From Heracleum sosnowskyi (taxonomy: Eukaryota; Streptophyta; Magnoliopsida; Apiales; Apiaceae): a DNA stretch of 64,000 nucleotides. Within the stretch, counting starts at the first letter, position 1. The number at the start of each line of letters is the position of its first letter. Position numbers and translations under genes: made by a program. Positions 37,801 through 45,700 of this stretch are shown here, piece by piece. The notes below the pieces were generated by a model that had not been told where the DNA came from, did no database searches, and was given only the letters and a program-made list of their open reading frames with translations. The DNA is taken from contig CM061237.1 of NCBI GenBank assembly GCA_030848705.1, positions 86,175,910-86,239,909 of the forward strand, given 5' to 3'.

Positions 37801-38141
37801 CCACTGCAGAAGCAGAGTATATAGCAGCTGGTAGCTGTTGTGCACAGATTTTATGGATGAAGAATCAATTGCTGGATTATGGGTTAAGGTACTCTAGAAT
37901 ACCTATTTTCTGTGATAACCAAAGTGCTATTGCTATGACAGGTAATCCAGTACAGCATTCCATGACCAAGCACATCAGCATAAGGTATCATTTTATCAGA
38001 GAACATGTGGAAGAAGGAAACATTGAGCTTCATTTTGTGTCTACAGACCAACAACTTGCAGATATCTTCACCAAACCTTTGAGTGAAGCTACTTTTACAA
38101 GATTGGTAAATGAACTTGGAATGATCTCTGGTTCTGACTAG
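34827..38141 (+). CDS. pol: Sirevirus pol: protease, integrase, reverse transcriptase, RNase H
   Basis: 1104 codons open from just after a TGA at 34824-34826; the first codon here is TTG, so translation must start or join upstream by other means. Protease active site is LDSGCSGHMTG (~11-21). The integrase zinc-binding region has WHKKLSHLN and CDSCQKAK (~141-182). The catalytic core shows HVDLFGP (~205), RSDNGTEF (~268) and NGVVERKNRTL (~302). Reverse transcriptase spans about 620-860 with YVDD near 791. RNase H has YSDADFAG (~951), STAEAEY and FCDNQSAI, ending DIFTKPLSEATFTRLVNELG. Integrase before reverse transcriptase is the Copia order. All catalytic residues I can identify are present and there is no internal stop. 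Confidence 0.92.
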   Translation: MQGIIESTLILDSGCSGHMTGNKALLSDFEEKAGPKVSYGDGNIGHTLGYGNINLGSVIITNVALVSGLKHNLLSVSQICDRGNHVDFHSEYCEVISKSTGKVVLVGHRRNNIYEASLVTNSDGSTVCLTAKMSNEESWNWHKKLSHLNLNNINELIRKDLVRGLPKSILNLDGLCDSCQKAKQRKSSFKSKSESSVVEPYHLLHVDLFGPVNVMSMGRKKYALVIVDEYTRYTWVYFLSKKDETAQILMDHVNLLDKGSQHKVKIIRSDNGTEFRNSILEAFCKERGVKQEFSAPGTPQQNGVVERKNRTLIEAARTMLDEAKLPTYFWAEAVQTACFTQNATLINKHGKTPYEMVKNKKPNLKYFHIFGCKCFVLKTHPEQLTKFELKADEGIFVGYPLSTKAFRVYNLRTKVIMESIHVSFDDKKIIGLEDKDGYDQLRFENEDLFSDDVNSDEAGLTNPDGAYSEPLLVNTEETENSQIEQNREPVEGEREEAQQDTASESVEETDSNSDSTNTEPSNSRGASDTAESQRMNQESMDQGGGFNNDARNHLPTARKWTQAHTPDLIIGDPDASVRTRSATNNECLYHAFLSQTEPKKVEEALQDANWITAMQEELNEFERNEVWTLVPRPKNRSIVGTKWVFRNKTDSEGVITRNKARLVAKGYSQQEGIDYDETFAPVARLEAIRIFLAYAAHKKFKVFQMDVKSAFLNGKLEEEVFVEQPPGFIDSKHPDYVYRLDKALYGLKQAPRAWYETLAQFLLESGFTRGTIDKTLFYFNSGDDLLLVQIYVDDIIFGSTNDKLCKKFAKLMQSRYQMSMMGELSYFLGLQVKQTDDGIFINQAKYTRNLLKKFGMLDSSSATTPMATATKLDKDTGASVDMTNYRGMIGSLLYLTASRPDIMYATCLCARFQADPREPHLTAVKRIFKYLKGTITLGLWYPRESEFKLIGYSDADFAGCKIDRKSTSGSCQFLGDRLVSWYSKKQKSISTSTAEAEYIAAGSCCAQILWMKNQLLDYGLRYSRIPIFCDNQSAIAMTGNPVQHSMTKHISIRYHFIREHVEEGNIELHFVSTDQQLADIFTKPLSEATFTRLVNELGMISGSD

Positions 38142-38771
38142 AGATACGGGTTAGACTCACTTTTTATGTTCATGATTTCTTACATGTGTTAACTGTTATG
38201 TGAACCAGCATGTTAAACTCTGATGATAAACTCTGTGAAGTGTCAGTCATACTCTGAAAGTAAACTCTGATGTTAAACTCTGTTGGTCATACTCTGGTAA
38301 TTACAGTTTAATGCTATTCTCTAACTGTAATTTTGTCTGAAACATATGGACCAATGAAGAAATTTGTATGAAGCATAATTCTCAGTAAGTAATTGTGAAT
38401 CCTTAAGAGTTGATAGATTCTGATCTCATATATGTGCAGTAAATTAACACAGCATGATACTGTCTCTATATTTATAGCATCTCTTAGTTTATTGATCCTA
38501 TACACTGAGTCTGTATTAGCTGTTTGCATTTTCTCTCATAAGTTAATTATAATCACTGATGAAAAGTCTAAACTCTGATTATTTATTGCAAATAATTCAC
38601 CCTCAAATCAAAAGATGCCAAACAGAGCACAAATTCCTTTGAGATCATGTTGTGCCTAGGAAGATCCAGGAACTTATTGTATGAAATAAGGGCTAAAATT
38701 CTTGATTTTTGGTGACTAGTGCCAACCACTGATTACTGGAAAAATTAAAAAAAAATTTTAATAAATAATAA

Positions 38772-38803
<32 letters not shown>

Positions 38804-39528
38804 TGAAAAATAAAAGACATATCCAAATGAAAGGATATCAGTAATACAGAGTTTAGATAGAAAAATCAGTGTCTATGTGAGAGTTTAGGCAACCAGGTTT
38901 TACTACTTTAGTTTGTGGATTCTATGCACTTTGGGATGATCTAAATACTGATTTCGGTAAACTCTGCTACTACACACACATTTCTCACAACTGTACAGAT
39001 TGAGAAAAGAGTTTATTGACAAAGAAGGATAAATGGTAAACACTGATGTATTGTGTGAAATACGCCGAGGTTACTTTGTTTTAATCTATGATGGTTAAAA
39101 TAATTTCCTTGTTTCAGACATTTTATACTCTTGAGATTAGTCATTTGTTTTTCGGAAAAAGTATGATTGAACGGAGAAAAGAAAGAGTGCGTTTGATAAG
39201 TCCTGATAGTGATTCGTAGTGCGGCTGAGTATGTTAGTTCATTGTTTAAAGTGATATCGTTTCTGTTTTCACTTTACAATTACTATGCAATATTGATAAT
39301 ACTGATATGTAAAGAAACAAATTTGTTTTCATTAATTGATTCAAATTTACATTCAGAAAATTTCATGCTCATGTTTAGCTAATCTTTCTGGTACATACTA
39401 ATCACTATGGTTACAAAAGAGAAGATCTATTTAACCAGGATAAGTACTTGAATGCTACATCTGAAGCAGAAGAGCTAGAGCCAGAAGCTATTGTGCTCTA
39501 TTACTTCTGATGAGCGCAACTCAGTTGT

Positions 39529-39927
39529 TCAACTGATCATTATACCATCTGGGATTGCTTGACAACATCCTGAAGATGAATCATCATCATCATCATCATC
39601 TTCCTGGATTCGCTTTCTGCTTTGCAGCTTGCAGGATTCCAAGAAGATTGTCTCCTCAGTACCCATCAGGAAGCTCTGCTGGAAGAGCATCATACATATC
39701 TCCATAGTATCATCGTCTGCCAGGATGGGCACATCATATGGACCAGGACGGATGATGTGCACATAAGGATTAGAGATTGGTCCTTCTGCTATTTCATCAT
39801 CTGCTATAAGACCTTCATCATTCAGAAAAGAAAGAACAAGAAACTCATCGATGATGTAGTTTGCTTGTTGAGGCCAGTTCATGTTCAAGAATGATTCGAC
39901 ATCCATGAACTCAAAGGTTCCTGCCAT
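39529..39927 (-). CDS. Antisense ORF of the Sirevirus, unknown function
   Basis: 132 aa, starting at an ATG on the minus strand. It begins MAGTFEFMDVESFLNMNWPQ. It is acidic throughout, with a run of seven aspartates near residue 113 followed by serines, and two late cysteines. There is no membrane segment or signal peptide and I recognise no family. Its start is 485 bp from the start of the plus-strand third ORF, head to head. Composition is more protein-like than the chance antisense frames inside pol, and it overlaps no sense coding region. Whether it is expressed is unknown. Confidence 0.5.
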   Translation of the reverse strand: MAGTFEFMDVESFLNMNWPQQANYIIDEFLVLSFLNDEGLIADDEIAEGPISNPYVHIIRPGPYDVPILADDDTMEICMMLFQQSFLMGTEETIFLESCKLQSRKRIQEDDDDDDDSSSGCCQAIPDGIMIS

Positions 39928-40196
39928 TTGGTGTATGGTAATTTTAAGATATGAAGCCTGTTGTTAAAATGCTTGAGTTTTTAAAGCATTCAACAGGGTA
40001 ACTGAAGGGTTTTTCCTAGAATCGAAGCGCTTGGGATACTAAGGTGCGGAGTTTCGAGACAGTCATTATTATTCTGACTGTTGAGTTCCTTTGTACTTTA
40101 TTATTAAAATTGATAATTTTATTATTATTGATTTTTTTTTTCTCTCTTAAGCGAAAATTTTTAAGTGTTATGTGATGACAGGTGTTTCCACGTTTG

Positions 40197-40297
40197 CACG
40201 TGTGTATTGGAAGTTGTTAGATACAGCTGTCAGCGTATTCACGTCTGACATCTGTCCCACTAACATACTTTTAATCTTTTCAGTTCTTATTTAAAAC
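40197..40297 (+). promoter_or_regulatory. Possible internal promoter upstream of the Sirevirus third ORF
   Basis: A G-box core CACGTG (40197-40202) is followed by TATTTAAAA (40289-40297), about 115 bp before the ATG at 40413. The intervening CA/CT-rich stretch resembles a plant 5' leader. The same 485-bp gap separates the third ORF from the antisense ORF. Inference from motifs only. Confidence 0.35.
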
Positions 40298-40412
40298 ACT
40301 ACATACACACGATTCAATCTTTTACGCACTTCATCTTTTCATTAGATTTTACTCACACACAAACACTCAAACACTTTCTGAGTCCAGTATTTCTTGTTTT
40401 CAAATCTTACTA

Positions 40413-43400
40413 ATGGCAACTACAGCGTTTATTGCTTCTGACTTAGAATTTGTTCCCAACAATTATTCTGCTCCTGTAGCAAATGAGAACGCACCGGAGG
40501 CGTTTCATTTGATTCAGAGGTTCTTGTTAGACTCTGATATTGGTACTGCTTTAACAGCACCATCGAAGCTGTCTGCGACTCAAATTCGAACTTTTTGGCA
40601 GACAGGTACTTATGATAATGGAGGAGAGTCTGGATCTCCATCTATCATTTTTGAGTTTCAAGAAGATCAATTTGTTGTTACTCCTACTACTGTTCGTGAT
40701 GCTTTGGGTCTTGAAGATTTTAATGCTTTCACGATATCTGTTGGTGATTCTGAGTTGGTTAGGATGATGAGAGAAATCGGCTACTCTGGACCTTTGTCAA
40801 AGATAGGTCAACTCAAAAGGCCATTTTTGCGCAAGGAATGGAGCTTCTTTTTCGATTGCATTACTCGGGCTTTTGGAAAGAAGTGCACCAATTGGGATGC
40901 GATTCCCACGGATAGTCTACAGATCGGGTATTCTCTTCTCTATGGCAGTCAATTTGATGTTGCTAGATTAGTTTTAACTAATATTGGTGAGAAAATGCTA
41001 GAGAATAGAAATGTTGTTTACTTCTCTAGGTTTTGTCAATTGATATTCAATCATTGCTGTCCAAATGTTGAGATTGTAGAGGATGATGTTATACTTTCAT
41101 TTAAATTACACAAACGTATATTCTCTGACCTTATCAACAAGGACAACAAGAAAGGAGAAGTTGGTCCTTTAATGTTACCTGCATCTGTGCAACAATTTCT
41201 TGACAACTCACAACAACAACGTGTCTCAACTGCTGAAGCTGGACCTTCTGTATCTCAATCACAGAGGTCAAAGAGATCTAAAGTTCGAGCAGTTAAGTCT
41301 GGTGAAGCTGAGGTATCAAATGTTGATGCTGTGCCTCAGAGAAAAAGAATGAAGAAAAGGAGAGCCCAAAGGGCAAAGTCTGTTGCTGCTGAGTCTGTTG
41401 CAGACTCAGAAACTGAAGCTGATGAAGAAAATCTTCATCAGAGAAAGAGAAGATTAGTTGCTAATCAACTTTTTGGTGATATTATTGCCAATATGGATAA
41501 AGAACCTGAGGACACAGAAGCTCCTACATCAAAAGCTGATGATGTAGTTGAGGAAGCTGCTGCATACTCTGACAGCAGGATTGTGGATCATGAAGATACT
41601 ATACTAGAAGCTGATCAAGCTACTACTGAATTAGTCGAACCTATTGCTTCTCACACAGAAATCATTTCTCTTGATTTTGAGAAAGGTGAGGAAGTAGATC
41701 AGATTAGAGTTGATTCAGTTCCAGAAGCTGTTGCTGTACCTGTAGATGCAACAGATAATGATCATGAGGATATTGTCTTACTTGAAACTTTGCAACAATC
41801 AGTTGTTGAGATTGTTCAGAGAGAAGCAGAGGTTACTGCTCCAGCAAACTCTGATGTTCCTCAAACTGTAGCAGATCAAGTACCTGATGCGACTGCACAG
41901 TTAATTGATGAAATCACTGCTGAAAATGTGCTTGAAGATATTCACAGAGAGGATGACAATGCTGAAGCTAGTCCTTCTCATTCAAACTCTGATATTCAAG
42001 TGGAAATTTCTGATATTCAAGCAAATTCTACTGAAGAAAGGGAAATTCAAAGGGCTGCTTCTGAGCATTATCAGAATATGTACTACAATGCATGGGCTAA
42101 TGCAGATTGTATCTTTCCAGCGCAAAGGGCTGCAGATTTCTTATCTGATTCTGTCAAGAAGATTACAAATCCTGATGTTCTTACAAGTTTACAAGCAACT
42201 GTTGTTCAAGTCAAATCTCTCAATAATAGATTTGATGAGAATCAACAGATGTTTACAAATCTGAGGAATGAATTTTCTCTAAGGGATACAACTTTGAAGC
42301 TTGACAGATCATTTTATTCTACACAATTCACGCAGCAAGCCAAGGATTCTGAGGAAATCAAGACAAGGCTTGGAAAAGTTGAGGAGAATCAGGCTGCAAT
42401 GTTCACTCAATTGAATTCCATTTCTACTGCGCTTGAATTGCTGACATCAGTACTACTTTCTGATGATGTCAAAAAGGGGGAGAGTATACCTAAAGACAAA
42501 TGCAAAGATACTCAAACTCTGAGACGGAAGGATGATTCTGCTGATGGTGGAAGCAAGGAATCTGAGAGGAATTTACTTTCTGTTCAAGGAAAAAGAAGAT
42601 CAAAATTAAATTCTAATAGGTTGACAAACTCTGGTAAAGAAATTTCAAACTCTGCCAGTGGTTCAAGACTTAAGAGTTTAATTATTTCAGCCAATCCATT
42701 AACTGATGAAGAAATTGCTACCAAGATGTTTCTAGAAGAACATGGTAATGAAGCTACAGTTGAAGACATGGAAGCTGAAATGCTGAGTCTTGCTGAAGAG
42801 CATGAGAAGAAATTGAAGGATGGTACTTACAAGAAGAAGGAAATCAAGGCTCCTAGAAAGAAAGAAAAAGGAATTGTTATCAAAGAGAATGTAAACTCTA
42901 ATCAGAGTTTACAGTACTCAAGGAGGCCTGTGATTAAAAATGCTGATAAAGGAAAAGGTAAACTGGTAGAAGAAGAACAGTTACCTAAGAAGATTTATTC
43001 AACCTCTGACATTGCTCAAGTTGAAACAAGATTACCAAAATCAACCTCTGACGCTGCTCAAGTTGATGATACTATTGAAGTTAAGCCAGCCTCTGACAAG
43101 GCTCAAGCTGTGCAAACTCAGCTAGCTCCTCAACTCAAAGGTTTCTTAAGACCTGTATTCTCTGAAACTCTGACACTTCAACCTGTGGATTTTTCTCAAA
43201 CCAGGACTGTACTTGGAAAAGAATCTTATGATAAGTCTGGTTTAGGTTCACATAGGGAGAAGAGAATAAATAACAGATCTCAAGACAATATTTCACTGAC
43301 AGGATCTGGTATTGTGAATACACAAGAAAATCTTGATAAGTTAGAATCTGTTCAGTTGATTTTTCACAAGATCTTGAAGAAGCAGTTTCTGTTATACTTC

Positions 43401-43901
43401 ATGAGTGATGGAAGAGTTTATAGAATTGGAGAATCTGATGTAAATCTCAAATCATGGGAAGAACTTGAATATGTACTTTATCTGTTGAGAGTTAAGAACA
43501 GACACACCCATAATGTTGCTCAAATCTTAAAAGAAAAGATGCTGAGATCAAAAGTGATGCTTGGAGGAGGAGAAGTCTCAAATGCTTATATTCCAAAGTA
43601 TAGAGATCATACTGGAAAATTGGTGGAGATGAAGAGAAACAGTGCTAGATTTAAAACTGCACTGGGAATAAAAGTCTTAGAATTCAACTTAGAGTCAGAT
43701 AAAGCTCAGTACATTCGGTTAGGGAATGACATGAAGAAGAATAGTATCTATTCTCTGAGGGCTGCCATATATCAAACTGGTGAAGGAGATCCAGAGTATA
43801 AGGAGCTGAAAGAGATTATGATAACTGAACTTGAGAATGCTGAGAGAAGACTGCTGATTGATTATCTCAGGACTGTGCCTGATATTGAAGAAGTCAAGTA
43901 A
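40413..43901 (+). CDS. Sirevirus third ORF (envelope-like position), 1162 aa
   Basis: Open from ATG to TAA between pol and the 3' LTR, where many Sireviruses carry an extra or 'env-like' ORF. Residues ~25-270 look globular (TQIRTFWQTGTYDNGG, VTPTTVRDALGLEDF). Basic clusters RKRMKKRRAQRAK (~309) and HQRKRRL could act as nuclear localisation signals. Residues ~350-570 are acidic and probably disordered. A coiled coil lies near 595-690 (VKSLNNRFDENQQMFTNL). A second folded region of about 200 residues ends the protein (TVPDIEEVK). I see no signal peptide, no convincing membrane span and no fusion-type feature, so an envelope role is not supported. The nuclear and coiled-coil features suggest an intracellular protein; function unknown. 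Confidence 0.85.
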   Translation: MATTAFIASDLEFVPNNYSAPVANENAPEAFHLIQRFLLDSDIGTALTAPSKLSATQIRTFWQTGTYDNGGESGSPSIIFEFQEDQFVVTPTTVRDALGLEDFNAFTISVGDSELVRMMREIGYSGPLSKIGQLKRPFLRKEWSFFFDCITRAFGKKCTNWDAIPTDSLQIGYSLLYGSQFDVARLVLTNIGEKMLENRNVVYFSRFCQLIFNHCCPNVEIVEDDVILSFKLHKRIFSDLINKDNKKGEVGPLMLPASVQQFLDNSQQQRVSTAEAGPSVSQSQRSKRSKVRAVKSGEAEVSNVDAVPQRKRMKKRRAQRAKSVAAESVADSETEADEENLHQRKRRLVANQLFGDIIANMDKEPEDTEAPTSKADDVVEEAAAYSDSRIVDHEDTILEADQATTELVEPIASHTEIISLDFEKGEEVDQIRVDSVPEAVAVPVDATDNDHEDIVLLETLQQSVVEIVQREAEVTAPANSDVPQTVADQVPDATAQLIDEITAENVLEDIHREDDNAEASPSHSNSDIQVEISDIQANSTEEREIQRAASEHYQNMYYNAWANADCIFPAQRAADFLSDSVKKITNPDVLTSLQATVVQVKSLNNRFDENQQMFTNLRNEFSLRDTTLKLDRSFYSTQFTQQAKDSEEIKTRLGKVEENQAAMFTQLNSISTALELLTSVLLSDDVKKGESIPKDKCKDTQTLRRKDDSADGGSKESERNLLSVQGKRRSKLNSNRLTNSGKEISNSASGSRLKSLIISANPLTDEEIATKMFLEEHGNEATVEDMEAEMLSLAEEHEKKLKDGTYKKKEIKAPRKKEKGIVIKENVNSNQSLQYSRRPVIKNADKGKGKLVEEEQLPKKIYSTSDIAQVETRLPKSTSDAAQVDDTIEVKPASDKAQAVQTQLAPQLKGFLRPVFSETLTLQPVDFSQTRTVLGKESYDKSGLGSHREKRINNRSQDNISLTGSGIVNTQENLDKLESVQLIFHKILKKQFLLYFMSDGRVYRIGESDVNLKSWEELEYVLYLLRVKNRHTHNVAQILKEKMLRSKVMLGGGEVSNAYIPKYRDHTGKLVEMKRNSARFKTALGIKVLEFNLESDKAQYIRLGNDMKKNSIYSLRAAIYQTGEGDPEYKELKEIMITELENAERRLLIDYLRTVPDIEEVK

Positions 43902-44053
43902 AGTCTGACTGTAAGTTTTTAATATTTTCTATTCTAAGTCAAATTTAAACTCTGTTTTAAATTAAACTCTGTTATATGTTAAACACTGCATTTGTTAAAT
44001 GGTTTTGACATCATCAATTATATGTTTAACTTGTACATTTTATTATGAACAAG

Positions 44054-44064
44054 TTGGGGGAGAT
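44054..44064 (+). other. Polypurine tract of the Sirevirus
   Basis: TTGGGGGAGAT directly precedes TGTTAGATAT of the 3' LTR. Confidence 0.9.
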
Positions 44065-44610
44065 TGTTAGATATAATTGCTAATGTTTGTTTATCAGTGT
44101 TTAAGCAACAGGTACTGACAAGAGTTTATCAGAAGCCGGTCAGAGTTTAATTAAACTCTGACAGGGTGAAGAGTTTAAAGGAAGCCGATCAGAGTTTATG
44201 TAAAGTCTGACAAGGTGATAGTTGAGTTAGCTGTCGGTGCTGAATTAAAGATTCTAGAAGCAATATATTCTGAAGATGGAAAGAAGCAGAATATATTGAT
44301 ACAGCTAAGGAAACAGAATGGAAGATAAGAAGCAATCCTTAATTGATAAGTTTTGTATAGCTAACTTGTAGGAATATCAATTAGATAAGGATTGTATGTA
44401 GCTGTGTACTATATAAACACAGATAGGTTATCCCTAGAAGGGACGCGATTATTGATATATTATTCTTGTAACCTAGAAGCTCTTTGTGATTCATTAACAT
44501 CATAAAGAGAGAAGCTGTTAATATAATTACAGTTTATTGATTCATAAACAGTGTTCTTAATTGTCGTTATTTTCATACATACTTGATTATATTGTGTATT
44601 CGGCCTAACA
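44065..44610 (+). mobile_element. 3' LTR of the Sirevirus
   Basis: 546 bp. One difference from the 5' LTR (A at 44188). The perfect palindrome is at 44139-44162. Followed by tgtac (44611-44615). Confidence 0.95.
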
Positions 44611-45700
44611 TGTACACTGAACTATACTTTGGTTTAGCTCTTAGTCTCGAGGGACAATAATTAGTGCTCTTCTGGGTATAGGAATTTGTGCACGAAGATA
44701 GTGAATGATCAATAAAGGATCTGGCCCTTCCAGTGAAGGAAGAGAATGTCCTATGTTATTCCATTTATGCTAGTTCAGGAACCTCTGGCCAGAGTGAATG
44801 AAATTAGAAAGAAGTTTCTAATTTGCATTAATCGGAACTAGACATAGTGAATAGGAAAGCATATGATTAAATTAGATAGGCTTGACACGAGATCCATGCC
44901 TTGTATTTAATCGGGATATTGTAGGGTAGAAGGAATTGATTGTACTGTAACTAGTCACTGACAGGTTCTTGATATTCTAAGCAGTGAATTCATATTATCC
45001 GGATAGTCGCGATATGTTGAGAAGCATCACTCACGATGTAGAATAAATATAATTAATCAGTTAATTATATTTAATGAATTATTAGAATTCATATAAATAA
45101 TAAATAAAAAGTTTATTATTATTATTTATTTCTACTACCGGCTTAATATTGAACCTACAGGGTCACACCATAAAAGATTAATTTATTGATGAAGGTATTT
45201 TGAGAGAGCAAGTTATTTTCTAAATAGTTTAGAAAAGGAAATAATGATTAAAATAGTTTTAATTATTATTAAAGCATTTTATAAGATAAAATGTGGGGTT
45301 AATATATATATATATATAAAGATATATTAAAAAACCCTAGGAGAGCCCTATAAATAGAATGAGATAGTTCATTCTAAAAGACTAGAGTTTTTGTGAAAAC
45401 CTAGTTGCCACCCTCTTCTTCTTCTTCATCTCTCTCTCTCTCAAAAGAAGAAAAACTCCATTTTTATAAAAGCTTAGTTTTATAAAAAGCTTCATCGAAG
45501 GATTATTCTTGGTGGATACCGGTAGAGTGCTTCACACTCTGAGGAGCAACTGCTAGAATCCATTTTATAAAGCTTCGATTTTCAAGGTATGGTTACGATT
45601 CCCCTCGATCTAGATTTTATATGTTTTTCTATATGTGCGATACATGGTTTTTACGGAATAATTGTTATATCACGCTTCCGCTCATCCGTAAATTCCTTCA
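44611..45700 (+). mobile_element. 3' LTR of the inner Copia element, second part
   Basis: It continues the LTR after the Sirevirus, matching 23851-24938 with one AT dinucleotide more in the microsatellite near 45303. Its first five bases repeat tgtac. It ends CCTTCA and is followed by attgg (45701-45705). Confidence 0.92.

Larger units (their letters stand above)
38142..40412 (+). other. Sirevirus inter-ORF region
   Basis: About 2.3 kb between pol and the third ORF. The first part (38212-38300) is packed with TAAACTCTG and CATACTCTG motifs. An A-run of 25 lies at 38774-38798 followed by Gs. The right half holds the antisense frame (39529-39927) and the region upstream of the third ORF. No plus-strand frame of note. 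Confidence 0.7.
31880..44610 (+). mobile_element. Complete Copia Sirevirus element, 12.7 kb
   Basis: Two 546-bp LTRs (31880-32425, 44065-44610) begin TGTTAGATAT and end GGCCTAACA. tgtac is duplicated at 31875-31879 and 44611-44615. The empty site is preserved at 23851-23865 in the sister LTR of the host element. A Met PBS, polypurine tract, open gag, open pol and a 1162-aa third ORF are present. The extra ORF and the GGGGGAGATT polypurine tract are characteristic of the Sirevirus lineage. The LTRs differ by one base (32003 G, 44188 A), about 0.2 percent, so insertion is recent. Protein-level integrity suggests it may be autonomous. Confidence 0.95.
23355..45700 (+). mobile_element. Inner Copia element with near-identical LTRs and decayed interior
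   Basis: The 5' LTR starts TGAAAGACG and the 3' LTR ends CCTTCA. attgg flanks the whole insertion. Own length is about 9.6 kb without later insertions: a solo LTR at 28657-29714 and a Sirevirus at 31880-44610. The two LTRs (1584 and 1586 bp) differ by one substitution (23667 against 31691) and one AT dinucleotide in a microsatellite. The coding region is nevertheless broken everywhere, which suggests a non-autonomous family mobilised in trans. Confidence 0.9.
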
